Of a DNA stretch of 64,000 nt, positions 44,428 through 53,937 are shown piece by piece (positions within the stretch are counted from its first letter, which is position 1; each line of letters starts with the position of its first letter). A program made the position numbers and the translations under genes. This DNA is from Prevotella sp. (GTDB lineage Bacteria > Bacteroidota > Bacteroidia > Bacteroidales > Bacteroidaceae). A model generated the notes under the pieces. It ran no database searches. It saw only the letters and a list, made by a program, of their open reading frames with translations, and was not told where the DNA came from. The stretch is from positions 62,001 to 126,000 of the forward strand of contig JAFZSI010000010.1 of NCBI GenBank assembly GCA_017619445.1, given 5' to 3'.

Positions 44428-44967
44428 TTAATAGTTCTCAGGCTTAATCTGGAAGAAGGCCTGCGGATGGTCGCACACGGGGCAAATCTCAGGAGCATCC
44501 TTGCCCACCACAATATGGCCGCAGTTGGCACACTGCCAGATAACGTCGCCCTCCTTAGAGAATACGCACTTGTCCTGCACGTTTTTCAGCAACTTGCGAT
44601 AGCGCTCCTCATGGTGTTTCTCGATGGCAGCCACGCCGCGGAACTTCTCAGCAATCTCGGGGAATCCTTCCTCGTCGGCCTCGCGGGCCATGCGGTCGTA
44701 CATATCTGTCCACTCAAAATTCTCACCATCGGCAGCAGCCTCCAGGTTCTTCTCGGTGCTGTCAATACCACCGTTGAGCAGTTTGAACCACATTTTGGCA
44801 TGTTCTTTCTCGTTGGCGGCAGTCTCTTCAAAAATGGCAGCAATCTGCACAAAGCCGTCTTTCTTGGCTTTAGATGCCCAATAAGAATACTTGTTCCGGG
44901 CCATTGACTCACCGGCAAAAGCCTCCTGCAGGTTTTTCTCGGTTTTTGTTCCTTTCAGTTCTTTCAT
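44428..44967 (-). CDS. rubrerythrin (rubredoxin domain C-terminal)
   Basis: 179 residues. The diiron four-helix domain comes first (about 1-135; [47 protein letters not shown]). A C-terminal rubredoxin-like Fe(Cys)4 domain follows ([10 protein letters not shown]...[11 protein letters not shown]). It is the canonical rubrerythrin order and reduces peroxide in the cytoplasm. It lies leftward behind the AraC-type gene by about 47 nt. A second, reverse-order rubrerythrin is at 28461. Confidence 0.93.
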   Translation of the reverse strand: MKELKGTKTEKNLQEAFAGESMARNKYSYWASKAKKDGFVQIAAIFEETAANEKEHAKMWFKLLNGGIDSTEKNLEAAADGENFEWTDMYDRMAREADEEGFPEIAEKFRGVAAIEKHHEERYRKLLKNVQDKCVFSKEGDVIWQCANCGHIVVGKDAPEICPVCDHPQAFFQIKPENY

Positions 44968-45014
44968 AATGATTTTGGTTTAGGGTTATTGGTTATTGTT
45001 TATTGTTTATTGGT

Positions 45015-45902
45015 TTACACTATGATGCGTGTTTTATGGTAATTCTCACGGAACTCGCTGGGCGAGCATCCTTTCTTGCGCTTGAATATCCGATTGAAAT
45101 TGCTCAGGTTGTTGAATCCACAGGCAAAACTGATTTCAGAAATGCTGCGGGCTGTATCAACCAACATGCGGGCGGCATAGCCCAACCGCATGTCAATAAT
45201 ATAGTCGGTAAGATTGCGGCCCGTGTGCAACTTGAAGAAACGGCTGAACGCGCTGGGACTCATACCGGCAATGCTTGCCAGAGTGGCCAGCCTCATCTCG
45301 TCCATATAGTTTTTGCTGATATAGTTTTTCACTTTCAGAATGCGTCGACTGTCATCCTCAACGGCGATTTTCGCGTAGCTGCTGGTGGCGAGCGTGCGTG
45401 CTCCACTGCAACGCGACAGTTCGTAGAGAATGCTCAGAAACTGCTGCACAGCATAAAAACCGTCCTTGATGGTGCTCAGTGTGTCGAGCATTCCATAGAC
45501 TTTCATTATGGCAGACAACGGGAAACAGAGTCCCTTGCGGGCTTCGTTCAGCATCTTGCGCATACTGAAAAACGGATTGCGGCCAAACAGGCTGTCTTCG
45601 CCCAATGGGAAATCAAACTGAACGGTAATCTCACGAATATCCTCGCTTTTGCAATCGTGTTGCTCCCATACGTGCTCAAGCTCAGGGCTTGTAATGAGCA
45701 CCAGGTCGTATTCACCAATCACCTCGCTCGAATCGCCCACAACACGCCTTACACCCGAGGCATGCTCAACAAAATTGAGCTCAAACACCTCGTGGTTGTG
45801 AATGGGATAGGTGAATTCTTTCTTATGCCGGTCGGCAATATAAAGAACATCCTTTCCCATCAGCGGAGTAATCTCGTGAATCACACGTCTCTCTTCTGCC
45901 AT
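45015..45902 (-). CDS. AraC-family regulator with cupin-like sensing domain
   Basis: 295 residues. The N-terminal cupin-like domain (about 20-130; PIHNHEVFELNFVEHASG) can bind a small ligand. The C-terminal AraC DNA-binding domain (about 190-290) has MRLATLASIAGMSPSAFSRFF and ISEISFACGFNNLSNFNRIF, the two helix-turn-helix units. The ligand is not known. It precedes rubrerythrin in the same direction, but this adjacency alone does not show control. Confidence 0.87.
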   Translation of the reverse strand: MAEERRVIHEITPLMGKDVLYIADRHKKEFTYPIHNHEVFELNFVEHASGVRRVVGDSSEVIGEYDLVLITSPELEHVWEQHDCKSEDIREITVQFDFPLGEDSLFGRNPFFSMRKMLNEARKGLCFPLSAIMKVYGMLDTLSTIKDGFYAVQQFLSILYELSRCSGARTLATSSYAKIAVEDDSRRILKVKNYISKNYMDEMRLATLASIAGMSPSAFSRFFKLHTGRNLTDYIIDMRLGYAARMLVDTARSISEISFACGFNNLSNFNRIFKRKKGCSPSEFRENYHKTRIIV

Positions 45903-45964
45903 ATATGCTGGTATATGATGCTTTAATCTATGGTTATCAATCGGAATATGTGCGCTATTCCTTT

Positions 45965-46045
45965 ATTTCTTCCGCTCCTTTTCTCCTTTACTCCTTTACT
46001 CCTTTTCTCCTTTTCTCCTTTACTCCTTTTCTCCTTTACTCACGC
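45965..46045. repeat. CTCCTTTACTCC pyrimidine tract
   Basis: About twelve imperfect CTCCTTTACT/CTCCTTTTCT units between the AraC gene and dapA. Confidence 0.8.
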
Positions 46046-46046
46046 A

Positions 46047-46934
46047 TTAAATTCTCAGGTCTCTCAGGATGGCACTGATTTTCTGCAGAGTAGTGACACG
46101 TGTAGGTACGAGCGGTAAACGCAACTCGTTCTCAATCATACCCATCTCGTGGAGCAAAGCTTTCACACCGGCCGGGTTGCCGTCAACAAAAAGCAGTTTG
46201 TATAGTTCGGTAAACTTATGGTGAATCTTGCAGGCTGCCGCATACTCACCGCGGAACTCTAGCCTAATCATGCGCGAAAACTCTTTGGGCAGGGCATTGC
46301 CGATGACAGAAATCACACCTGCGCCGCCACTTGCTATCATCTGGAAAGTAATGGCATCGTCGCCACTGATAACATCGAAACGCTCGGGTTTGTGCTTGAT
46401 GATTTCATCCACCTGCTCCAGATTACCACTCGCTTCCTTGATGGCCACAATGTTCTCGCAGTCGTTGGCAAGGCGTACGGTGGTCTCAGCACTCATGTTG
46501 ATGCCAGTACGACCAGGAACATTGTAAAGGATTACTGGCCTTGGGCTGGCTTCAGCAATACGTTTGAAATGCTGGTAAAGTCCTTCCTGAGAGGGTTTGT
46601 TGTAGAACGGGCATACGCTTAAGACACCGTCAACACCCTTGAAATCAGTAGATTGAAGTTCCTCAACCACCGCAGCTGTATTGTTGCCGCCACATCCCAT
46701 CACGATGGGGATGCGACCATTCACCAACTCAACAACAAATTCTTTGATGCGACGCTTCTCGTCGGTAGTAAGACAAGGGGTCTCGCCGGTGGTAGCCAAA
46801 ATGCAAAGGAAGTCGGCACCGTTCATCAGCTGGTATTCTATCAGCCGCTTCAATGCAACAAAATCTACTGCGCCATCCGACGTGAAAGGGGTTATCAGGG
46901 CTATTCCTAAACCCTTGAAGATATTTCGTGCCAT
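46047..46934 (-). CDS. dapA: 4-hydroxy-tetrahydrodipicolinate synthase
   Basis: 295 residues from MARNIFKG at 46934; a 28-residue longer frame lacks family similarity and overlaps the promoter. Motifs: ATTGETPCL (substrate carboxylate), ILYNVPGRTGIN with the catalytic tyrosine, and VAIKEASGN with the Schiff-base lysine. It condenses pyruvate with aspartate semialdehyde, the first step of lysine and meso-diaminopimelate synthesis. Leftward; the upstream truA gene lies 94 nt away with this gene's own promoter in between. Confidence 0.95.
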   Translation of the reverse strand: MARNIFKGLGIALITPFTSDGAVDFVALKRLIEYQLMNGADFLCILATTGETPCLTTDEKRRIKEFVVELVNGRIPIVMGCGGNNTAAVVEELQSTDFKGVDGVLSVCPFYNKPSQEGLYQHFKRIAEASPRPVILYNVPGRTGINMSAETTVRLANDCENIVAIKEASGNLEQVDEIIKHKPERFDVISGDDAITFQMIASGGAGVISVIGNALPKEFSRMIRLEFRGEYAAACKIHHKFTELYKLLFVDGNPAGVKALLHEMGMIENELRLPLVPTRVTTLQKISAILRDLRI

Positions 46935-46955
46935 AAGAATATTTCTTTTCTGCTG

Positions 46956-46986
46956 CAAAATTAATGCAATTCTGCCAAATTGCAAA
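46956..46986 (-). promoter_or_regulatory. promoter of dapA
   Basis: On the minus strand: TTTG (46983-46986), a 19-nt spacer, then TAATTTTG (46956-46963), 22 nt before the ATG at 46934. Confidence 0.7.
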
Positions 46987-47028
46987 ATAAAACACCGTTT
47001 TTTTGACAGCCTGGTCAACTCTTAACAC

Positions 47029-47778
47029 CTAACACCCAACACCCAACTCATATCTCACCTCTTCGAGAAAAAGCGCATGGGCTGGCATACTCTCCCCTGC
47101 CGCCATGCGGTTTTTGCCCTCCACTACAGCGCGGAACTCATCTAGGCTCATGCGATGACGACCGACCTCCACCAATGTGCCCACAACGGCGCGCACCATG
47201 TTGCGCAGAAAACGGTTAGCCGTGATGCGGAAACACCACTGCGTGGGTGACTGCTGAATCCAACGCGCCTCGCTCACACGGCAGAGCGTCGTCTTCACGT
47301 CAGTATGAGCCTTGCAGAAAGCGCCGAAGTCATCGTAGGTACAAAGAATGCGCCCCGCCTCATTCATCAGTTCAAAGTCCAGGTCATAGTGCATCTGGCA
47401 CGAAGTGTTGCACACAAATGGATTCTTGCGTGTGTGTATATAATAATGATACGTGCGCGAGGTGGCACTGAACCGTGCGTGCATATCCTGTGCCACGGCC
47501 ACCACACGACTTACCGCAATGTCGCGCGGCAGCAGGCGGTTCAACCTGTAGGCCAACTGCTGACAATCAACTGCTGCCTCTGTGTCCCAATGAGCCGCCA
47601 TCATGCGCGCATGCACGCCCGCATCCGTGCGCCCAGCACCGACCACCTGCACGTCCTCGCGCAACAGCGTTGAAAGGGCACGCTCAAGCTCCGCCTGCAC
47701 AGAATTGCCGTTGGGTTGCACCTGCCAGCCATGGTAGCGCGAACCGTCGTAACTGAAAAAAACAAAATAACGCTGCAT
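47029..47778 (-). CDS. truA: tRNA pseudouridine synthase A
   Basis: 249 residues. The catalytic Asp52 lies in VVGAGRTDAGVHA; FRITANRFLRNMVRAVVG is the family's C-terminal motif. It forms pseudouridine at positions 38-40 of tRNA anticodon stems. The last five residues (LGVGC) are encoded by a GTGTTGG-type tract that runs on past the stop codon to 47004. The LytTR gene lies upstream across a composite tract. Confidence 0.93.
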   Translation of the reverse strand: MQRYFVFFSYDGSRYHGWQVQPNGNSVQAELERALSTLLREDVQVVGAGRTDAGVHARMMAAHWDTEAAVDCQQLAYRLNRLLPRDIAVSRVVAVAQDMHARFSATSRTYHYYIHTRKNPFVCNTSCQMHYDLDFELMNEAGRILCTYDDFGAFCKAHTDVKTTLCRVSEARWIQQSPTQWCFRITANRFLRNMVRAVVGTLVEVGRHRMSLDEFRAVVEGKNRMAAGESMPAHALFLEEVRYELGVGC

Positions 47779-47789
47779 ATTTATTTGGA

Positions 47790-47920
47790 TGTTGGGTTAT
47801 TGGTCGTTTAGTCGTTTGGGTGATGGATGTTGGATGTTGGGTACTTGAAATTGTAAATTGTAAATTGTAAATTGTCAAATTGTAAATTCCCTCTCTCCTC
47901 TTCTCCTTTCTCAAATAGTC
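47790..47920. repeat. composite intergenic tract between truA and the LytTR gene
   Basis: In order: GTTGGGTTATTGG / GATGTTGGATGTTGGG, then GAAATTGTAAATTG repeats, then CCCTCTCTCCTCTTCTCC. The same three modules in the same order recur within the LytTR gene at 48324-48420. Confidence 0.82.
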
Positions 47921-48896
47921 ACAGAGCCTTGATGGCGTCTTTGACTTGCTGCATATTGCTGCGCGACACGGGAAGCGACTCATTGCAATGTCTTATATGG
48001 AGTTGCATGGTGCCCGAACGTGAAACAACGTGTTCCACCTGCTGCAGGTTGACAAGGAAGGCGCGATGGCAGCGTACAATGGTAGGGAAGCCGCTCAGCT
48101 GGTCTTCCATCTGCTTGGTGGTGGCGCGCAACATATCTGAGTGTGGCTGTTCGTCTTGCAAATGAATTACTTTCACATAGTTTCCGACAGACTCTATATA
48201 TAAAAGGTTTTTTACCTGAATGCTAATCGACTCACTGGTTGTGCCCGTAAGAGTGACAGACAGGGGTATTGACGTGTCGTTGAACGTTTGCTGCGGAATC
48301 CCCGTTAATGCAGAAGGCTCGTTTGGGTGTTGGGGGTTGGGTGTTAGGTGTTGGTTATTGGACAAATGAGAAATTGTAAATTGTAAATTTCCTCTCTCCT
48401 CTCTCCTCTCTCCTTTTCTCAACTGTTCGTTCATCAGCCGTGTTTCTTCCAGCTCAGCTGCAAGATACTTGCTGCGAAACTTGAAACGCCAGTACAAGCC
48501 AATAGCGAATGAGCAGAACGCAATGATGACAAGCGTTTCCAAGAAATTGCTCCACGAAAGAATGTTGGAAGCCACTTGCAGCCCCTCATGGTGGCTCAGC
48601 ACAAAGTGGCGGTAAAGGCATATCATCAGTGCCACAAGCGGCGTATTGATGAATTGAAACCACAGGTTGCGCCGTATGACATAGTTGATACCCCTGTCGG
48701 TGGCCCGAGGCATCCTGACAATATATTTCATCACCAAATCAGTCAGCATACACACAGTTAATCCCAACAAAAAAATAATCAGCAGGTGCACGTAGGCCGT
48801 TGCCTGCCACGCTTCAAGACCGAAAGGCTTGAACACCGCCAATGCCAACGCCACAAAGGCTGAGCTAACCGCACGAACAATAAGTATATGTTTCAC
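47919..48896 (-). CDS. membrane-bound LytTR transcription regulator
   Basis: 325 residues from the GTG at 48896. The longer ATG frame (48956) overlaps the -7 box and would start upstream of the expected transcript. Four transmembrane helices (about 5-140) are followed by a short amphipathic stretch and a C-terminal LytTR DNA-binding domain (about 225-322; NLLYIESVGNYVKVIH, RCHRAFLVNL). The linker (about 159-191; KGERREERGNLQFTISH...) is encoded by a composite repeat tract. It is divergent from the outer-membrane barrel gene at 49186, its probable target. Confidence 0.78.
   Translation of the reverse strand: MKHILIVRAVSSAFVALALAVFKPFGLEAWQATAYVHLLIIFLLGLTVCMLTDLVMKYIVRMPRATDRGINYVIRRNLWFQFINTPLVALMICLYRHFVLSHHEGLQVASNILSWSNFLETLVIIAFCSFAIGLYWRFKFRSKYLAAELEETRLMNEQLRKGERREERGNLQFTISHLSNNQHLTPNPQHPNEPSALTGIPQQTFNDTSIPLSVTLTGTTSESISIQVKNLLYIESVGNYVKVIHLQDEQPHSDMLRATTKQMEDQLSGFPTIVRCHRAFLVNLQQVEHVVSRSGTMQLHIRHCNESLPVSRSNMQQVKDAIKAL
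48324..48420. repeat. composite tract inside the LytTR gene, in frame
   Basis: The modules GTGTTGGGGGTTGGGTGTTA, GAAATTGTAAATTG and CCTCTCTCCTCTCTCC occur in the same order as in the intergenic tract at 47790-47920. They encode the linker between the membrane and LytTR domains. Confidence 0.82.
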
Positions 48897-48923
48897 TCCT
48901 TGTTGTTTATTTCCTTTTCGATG

Positions 48924-48954
48924 CAAATTTATAACTATTTTTCGAAATAACAAC
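48924..48954 (-). promoter_or_regulatory. promoter of the LytTR gene
   Basis: On the minus strand: GTTG (48951-48954), a 19-nt spacer, then TAAATTTG (48924-48931). Its position decides the GTG start at 48896. Confidence 0.55.
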
Positions 48955-49185
48955 ATACAAGATGGTTTTTTCTGGCATCCGCAGTATCACTTTAAGGTTG
49001 TTGGTTATTGTAAATTCCCCGTCATTCATCCCAAAACCATGCAGAATATCCCAAATTGCATGGTGGAGTGCAACTATTCACACATGGGTTGCGTCAAACA
49101 GATAGAAATCTCACAGACGACACGAAAAGTAAAAATGAGTGATTGAAGAGTGAGAAGAATAAAGTAAAAAAATGAAACCAAACAC

Positions 49186-51558
49186 ATGATGACTATGACC
49201 AATTTTATTGTAAGATTAGCAACCTTGATTGCTGCATTGTTGATGACACTCTTGGGATTCGCCAAGACACACGACGTTGGCGGACGAGTAATCGACGAAA
49301 AGGGCGAGCCGATGCCCTATGTGAATGTGGTATTGCTGTCGCTGCCCGATTCTGCCTTTGTGCAGGGCGCAATGACCGACGAGCAGGGCATGTTCCGCAT
49401 CGTGACCGACAAGAACGAGGGCCTACTGAAGGTATCGAGCGTTGGCTATGAAACCATCTATATGACGGCTGCCGACGGGCTGACCATCCAGATGAAGGAA
49501 GACACACAGGTGATCGGCGAGGTGGTGGTGAAAGGACAACTGCCCAAGACTCATGTCAAGGGCGATGCCATGCGCACCACGGTGGCAGGCACCATATTGG
49601 AAAAGGCAGGAACGGTGAGCGACGCACTGAAACGAATCCCCTCGTTGGAAGCCGACCGCGATGGTGGCGTAAAGGTGTTGGGCCGTGGCGATGCCGAGGT
49701 GTATATCAACGGCCGCAGGATGCAAGATGCCAGCGAGCTCACCCGTCTGCGCTCAGACCAAATTCAGCATGTTGATGTCGTGCAAAACCCTGGTGCACGC
49801 TATGCAGCCTCAACGAAGGCTGTGGTACGCATCACGCTGAAGAAAGCACAAGGCGAGGGCATCAGTTTCCGCGATAATGCAGGTTATGTCTACAAGTATG
49901 GGAACGCATTTACCAACAACCTCGACGTGAACTACCGCACGGGCGGCCTCGACATTACCGCCTCATTGTGGGCCGGCGACGACCGCCACTACAAAGGCCT
50001 GCAGGACAACGACCTGCTCTACTTCGTGGGCCCCGACCGCATTGACGGCTACACCACCCAGGAGACTACGCACGACTGGAAAGGCTTCTCGCCACAGCTG
50101 CAAGTGAACTATATGGTGGACGAGAACCACAGCTTCGGTGCATTCTATAAATACGACCGTCGTCCCAGTGGCGAACTGAAGAGTTTTTTCTGTACCGACT
50201 CTTACGAGAACGGCACATTTACTGAGCATTCCGAAAGCGACATCTGGCAGGACGAGAGTTTCAATAAGCACATCTTCAACGCCTATTATAACGGTAAGGT
50301 GGGGCAACTGGGTATCGACCTCAACATCGACGGTCTCTTCGATGACACCAAGGCTCCTGGCAGTACTGCGGAACAGACTACTGCCGTAGGGGAAATGCCT
50401 GTTAATCGCAAGATGGAGAGCAACACCATCAGCGGCAACAACTTTTGGGCATCTAAACTAATATTCACCTATCCTGTGCTGCGAGGAAACCTCTCTGTTG
50501 GCGGCGAGTACTCCTATAACCACCGCACGGATGCTTATGACTTTACCTCTACAGACGCCTTGCCAGTGAAGACGACCGACACGGAAATCAATGAGAAGTC
50601 GGTGGCAGCCTTCGCAGAATATGGCCGTCCATTTGGTAAGGTGTTTGTTCAGGCAGGCCTGCGCTATGAGCACCTGAAGAACGACTACTTCAACTTCGGC
50701 GTACGCGAGGACGAGGTTTGCCGCGACTATGGCGACTGGTTCCCCACGGCCCTTATCACGGCCCCCATCGGCAAGGTGCAGATGTCACTCTCATACCGTC
50801 GGGATATCCAACGACCCGCCTACAGCAACCTTACCAGCTCTACTATCTATCTGAACCGTTACGCCTTCCAAAGCGGAAACCCCTATCTGCTGCCAACCTA
50901 CACCCACAGCCTTGTGCTGAATGCCGGTTACAAGTGGACTAACCTCACGCTGAACTACAGCCGTATCAAGAATGTTCTCACCTTGTCCACTGAGCCCTAT
51001 CCTGGCTCCGATGACCCACTTATCAGCCTCGTCAGACCCATCAACAGCTCGGAAGACTACAGCCAGATGTCTGTCAGTCTCTCTGCCAGTCCAACCATTG
51101 GTTGCTGGCACCCGATGTGGTACGTCTATTGTTTGTTCCAGAACTACAAGTCCCTGACGGCTGAGGGTTCTGTTATCACGCTCAACCGTCCATACCTGAC
51201 CCTCGCATGGCAGAACGACATTGAACTGCCAAAGGGCTTCCGTCTGAACGCCTTGATGCAGTGGGCTACGCATGGCGACTACAACAATAACCGCATTACC
51301 GCCTGCCGCTTCTACTCTGGAATAGGCATACAGCGCGACTTCAATCTCCGCAGCCTCGGCACGCTGACGGCTGACCTGCGTTGCCAGGATATCTTCAACA
51401 CCGACAAGACCGATGCCATTATCTATGGCATCCGCCAGCTCTCCGTCCGCAACCCCGCTCGCCGCAGGTTCAGCCTCGACCTGACGTGGAAATTCAACGA
51501 AGCCCGCTCAAAGTATCGCGGCTCTGGAGCCGGCGAGAAGCAGAAGGCAAGAATGTAA
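49186..51558 (+). CDS. outer-membrane beta-barrel protein, TonB-receptor-like
   Basis: 790 residues. Signal peptide (about 1-26), carboxypeptidase-regulatory-like domain (about 30-105; GGRVIDEKGEPMPYVNVVLL), plug-like region (about 115-220; DALKRIPSLEADRDGGVKV, VYINGRRM) and a C-terminal barrel of the OMP_b-brl_3 kind. It resembles the 'outer membrane beta-barrel family' common in Bacteroidota, often next to LytTR or ECF regulators, as here. The transported or bound ligand is unknown. The last residues after the barrel are basic rather than the usual aromatic end, suggesting a short extension. Confidence 0.82.
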   Translation: MMTMTNFIVRLATLIAALLMTLLGFAKTHDVGGRVIDEKGEPMPYVNVVLLSLPDSAFVQGAMTDEQGMFRIVTDKNEGLLKVSSVGYETIYMTAADGLTIQMKEDTQVIGEVVVKGQLPKTHVKGDAMRTTVAGTILEKAGTVSDALKRIPSLEADRDGGVKVLGRGDAEVYINGRRMQDASELTRLRSDQIQHVDVVQNPGARYAASTKAVVRITLKKAQGEGISFRDNAGYVYKYGNAFTNNLDVNYRTGGLDITASLWAGDDRHYKGLQDNDLLYFVGPDRIDGYTTQETTHDWKGFSPQLQVNYMVDENHSFGAFYKYDRRPSGELKSFFCTDSYENGTFTEHSESDIWQDESFNKHIFNAYYNGKVGQLGIDLNIDGLFDDTKAPGSTAEQTTAVGEMPVNRKMESNTISGNNFWASKLIFTYPVLRGNLSVGGEYSYNHRTDAYDFTSTDALPVKTTDTEINEKSVAAFAEYGRPFGKVFVQAGLRYEHLKNDYFNFGVREDEVCRDYGDWFPTALITAPIGKVQMSLSYRRDIQRPAYSNLTSSTIYLNRYAFQSGNPYLLPTYTHSLVLNAGYKWTNLTLNYSRIKNVLTLSTEPYPGSDDPLISLVRPINSSEDYSQMSVSLSASPTIGCWHPMWYVYCLFQNYKSLTAEGSVITLNRPYLTLAWQNDIELPKGFRLNALMQWATHGDYNNNRITACRFYSGIGIQRDFNLRSLGTLTADLRCQDIFNTDKTDAIIYGIRQLSVRNPARRRFSLDLTWKFNEARSKYRGSGAGEKQKARM

Positions 51559-51700
51559 GAATCAAGAAAAATATTCAATCTCCTGTAATTATTTCATTTT
51601 TTCTGCGACTAATGGCATAAACGAAGAAGCAGCAGAAGTGCACGGAGCTTGCTCCAGCATCCAAAAACTGCGACAACGTTAAGACAAAACAGAGAGATTC

Positions 51701-52192
51701 ATGGAAACAAAAGTAATGGAGAAAGAATTCCTGGACATGATTACGGCACAGAAACGTATCATCTACAAAGTGTGCTACGTGTATGCCAACGATGAAGACG
51801 ACCTGAACGACCTGTTCCAGGAAACTGTGCTGAACCTGTGGAAGGGCTTCCCGCGCTATCGGGGGGATAGCAAGCTCACAACATGGGTTTACCGCATAGC
51901 CATGAACACCTGCATCACTTTCCTGCGCCACACTAAAAACCGTCCGCAAACCATTCCCATAACGGCAAATGTGGCTCGGAAACTGGCAGATGAGGAGAAT
52001 AAGGCAGGTCAGTTTCAGGAACTTTACACACTCATCAACCAATTGGGGAAATTGGAACGCGCGCTGATTCTCCTTTGGCTGGAAGAGCGAAGCTACCAGG
52101 AAATGGCCGATATCCTGGGCATCTCCAAGAACAACGTTGCCGTGAAACTCAATCGTGTCAAAGAGAAATTAAAGAAAATGCATTGCAGTTAG
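51701..52192 (+). CDS. ECF-type RNA polymerase sigma factor
   Basis: 163 residues. Region 2 (about 15-85; YANDEDDLNDLFQETVLNLW, TTWVYRIAMNTC) and region 4 (about 105-160; LILLWLEERSYQEMADILGI, VKEKLKK) are those of sigma-70 family ECF factors. It probably directs transcription of stress or envelope genes. The gene behind it encodes a membrane protein that may be its anti-sigma partner. Confidence 0.9.
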   Translation: METKVMEKEFLDMITAQKRIIYKVCYVYANDEDDLNDLFQETVLNLWKGFPRYRGDSKLTTWVYRIAMNTCITFLRHTKNRPQTIPITANVARKLADEENKAGQFQELYTLINQLGKLERALILLWLEERSYQEMADILGISKNNVAVKLNRVKEKLKKMHCS

Positions 52193-52272
52193 GTTTCAGG
52201 TTTGAGACTTGAAATAGTTAATTGTCAAATTGCAAATTCAGAGAATGTCTAACCAATTAAAATCAAAGAAAA

Positions 52273-52881
52273 ATGGAGCTTGATGAATTGAAAGCCAGTT
52301 GGAACGCACTTGACAAGCGTCTGGCAGAAAGTGAAATAGTGAACCTGCGCATGGTGAAAGAGATGATTGCCCAGAAAACCCGGTCAGCCTTCGACCACAT
52401 CTGGCGGTTCAACATTTTCAATCTCATAGTGTGTATTCTGATTATTTGCATCGTCTTCCCGTATGTCTATACGAATACGCCCATCATGACCACTTCGTTC
52501 GTCATTGTTGAGGCGACGATGATTATTGGACTCATACCGCAGATATGGAAACTCACCTTGCTCTCTAATTTCGATTTAGAGAAAAAGAAATGCAACCAGC
52601 TCAGCGGCCTCGTACTCAAGTATAAGAAAGTCTGTAACCATGAGAAGACTTGGGGGATAGCCCTGGTCTGCTTGGCCATGGGAGCCTTCTACATCTCAGA
52701 ACTGGGTTTCAACAAGAATGCCGGCTATGTGCTGGGGCCAAGACTCGTGCTGCCGTTGGTTCTCACATTACTTACGTTCGCCATGGGCTATTTGTTTGCT
52801 ATATGGCAACGCAGACGACATGCCCAGCAAATGGAGGAAATAGAGCAAGGATTGGAAGAACTTAGAGAATTTGAGAATTGA
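52273..52881 (+). CDS. membrane protein, possible anti-sigma partner
   Basis: 202 residues. An N-terminal cytoplasmic helical part (MELDELKASWNALDKRL) is followed by four hydrophobic helices (about 50-72, 77-95, 132-150, 158-180) and a charged C-terminus. Such proteins commonly follow ECF sigma genes in Bacteroidota and may bind the sigma factor through the N-terminal part; there is no proof here. The last residues and stop codon run into a GAGAATTGAGAGTTGAG tract. Confidence 0.55.
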   Translation: MELDELKASWNALDKRLAESEIVNLRMVKEMIAQKTRSAFDHIWRFNIFNLIVCILIICIVFPYVYTNTPIMTTSFVIVEATMIIGLIPQIWKLTLLSNFDLEKKKCNQLSGLVLKYKKVCNHEKTWGIALVCLAMGAFYISELGFNKNAGYVLGPRLVLPLVLTLLTFAMGYLFAIWQRRRHAQQMEEIEQGLEELREFEN

Positions 52882-52949
52882 GAGTTGAGAGTTGAGAATT
52901 GGGAATTGAGAATTGACAAATCCCTACTCCCCTACTAAAAAAGAAGAAA

Positions 52950-53579
52950 ATGAAAAACGTGACCATCAGATTAGAACAACCACAAGACTTTCGCGAGGTG
53001 GAAAACCTTACACGCGAAGCATTCTGGAACGTCTATCGACCCGGATGCACTGAACATTATGTGCTCAACCAGTATAGAAATAATCCCGATTTCATACCCG
53101 AACTGGACTTAGTGATGGAGAAAGACGGGAAAATTATCGGCCATGTGATGTTTTCCAAGGCAGAAATCATCCTTGACGACGGTAGAAAGTTTCCGTCCTG
53201 GACTTTCGGCCCAATCAGCATTCATCCGGACTACAAACGCAAGGGATATGGCCTACGGCTGCTGACCTACGCACTCGAAAAAGCCGCGGCAATGGGCATC
53301 GGACTGCTCTGTATGGAAGGTAACATTGATTTCTACAAACATGCCGGCTTCGGCCTTGCCAGCAAATTGAAGATTCATTATCACGCTGAGCCGAGAGAAT
53401 CAGAAGTGCCCTATTTCCTTGCACAAGAGCTAATCCCCGGCTATTGGGGCAACCGTGAGGGAACCTATTGCCCACCCAAAGGGTATTTCGTGGCTGATGA
53501 GAATCCCGACGCTTTTGAAGCCTTCGACGCGACATTTCCCCCTAAGGAGAAACTCCATCTGCCGGGCCAGTTAGTATAA
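52950..53579 (+). CDS. GNAT-family N-acetyltransferase
   Basis: 209 residues. GNAT core: IGHVMFSKAEIILDDGR, then FGPISIHPDYKRKGYGLRLL containing the acetyl-CoA-binding Q/RxxGxG/A-type loop (RKGYG). The C-terminal half is longer than in simple GNATs and resembles YhbS-type proteins. Substrate unknown. Confidence 0.82.
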   Translation: MKNVTIRLEQPQDFREVENLTREAFWNVYRPGCTEHYVLNQYRNNPDFIPELDLVMEKDGKIIGHVMFSKAEIILDDGRKFPSWTFGPISIHPDYKRKGYGLRLLTYALEKAAAMGIGLLCMEGNIDFYKHAGFGLASKLKIHYHAEPRESEVPYFLAQELIPGYWGNREGTYCPPKGYFVADENPDAFEAFDATFPPKEKLHLPGQLV

Positions 53580-53692
53580 CAAGGCTAATATCATTACCTG
53601 CATCAAGAATATGTGAACAGATGCCAGTAAAGCTGAGCTACAGCAATTAATGGCAACAAACTCAGCATTGAGGCATTTCCTATTTAAGGCAA

Positions 53693-53738
53693 GAATTGCA
53701 AGTGAAAATCGGCATTTCACTTGCAATTCTCTATTTTT
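53693..53738 (+). terminator. terminator after the GNAT gene
   Basis: A 15-bp perfect stem GAATTGCAAGTGAAA / TTTCACTTGCAATTC, then TCTATTTTTTAA. A TATTTTTG box lies behind it at 53805-53812. Confidence 0.75.
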
Positions 53739-53854
53739 TAACCCAAAATCTTTACGTTCAGGGAAAAAAACGAGGAGTTTTGCGCAAACTTACTCATTTT
53801 TTTGTATTTTTGACATCGTCGAAGATACTCCCGTTTGAAAAAGCTCCAAATTCT

Positions 53855-53886
53855 TTTGGCACTTTGCTCACTTATTCGTATCTTTG
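53855..53886 (+). promoter_or_regulatory. promoter of the M6 protease gene
   Basis: TTTG (53855-53858), a 20-nt spacer, TATCTTTG (53879-53886), 51 nt before the ATG at 53938. Confidence 0.65.
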
Positions 53887-53937
53887 CCGCGGACTGTTGT
53901 CTGAGTATTGAAATAACATAAAAAGATTAAATATCAG

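Noticed and set aside
48897-48956. ATG start giving the LytTR protein 20 more residues
   Set aside because: The extension covers the TAAATTTG promoter box and has the composition of untranslated leader.
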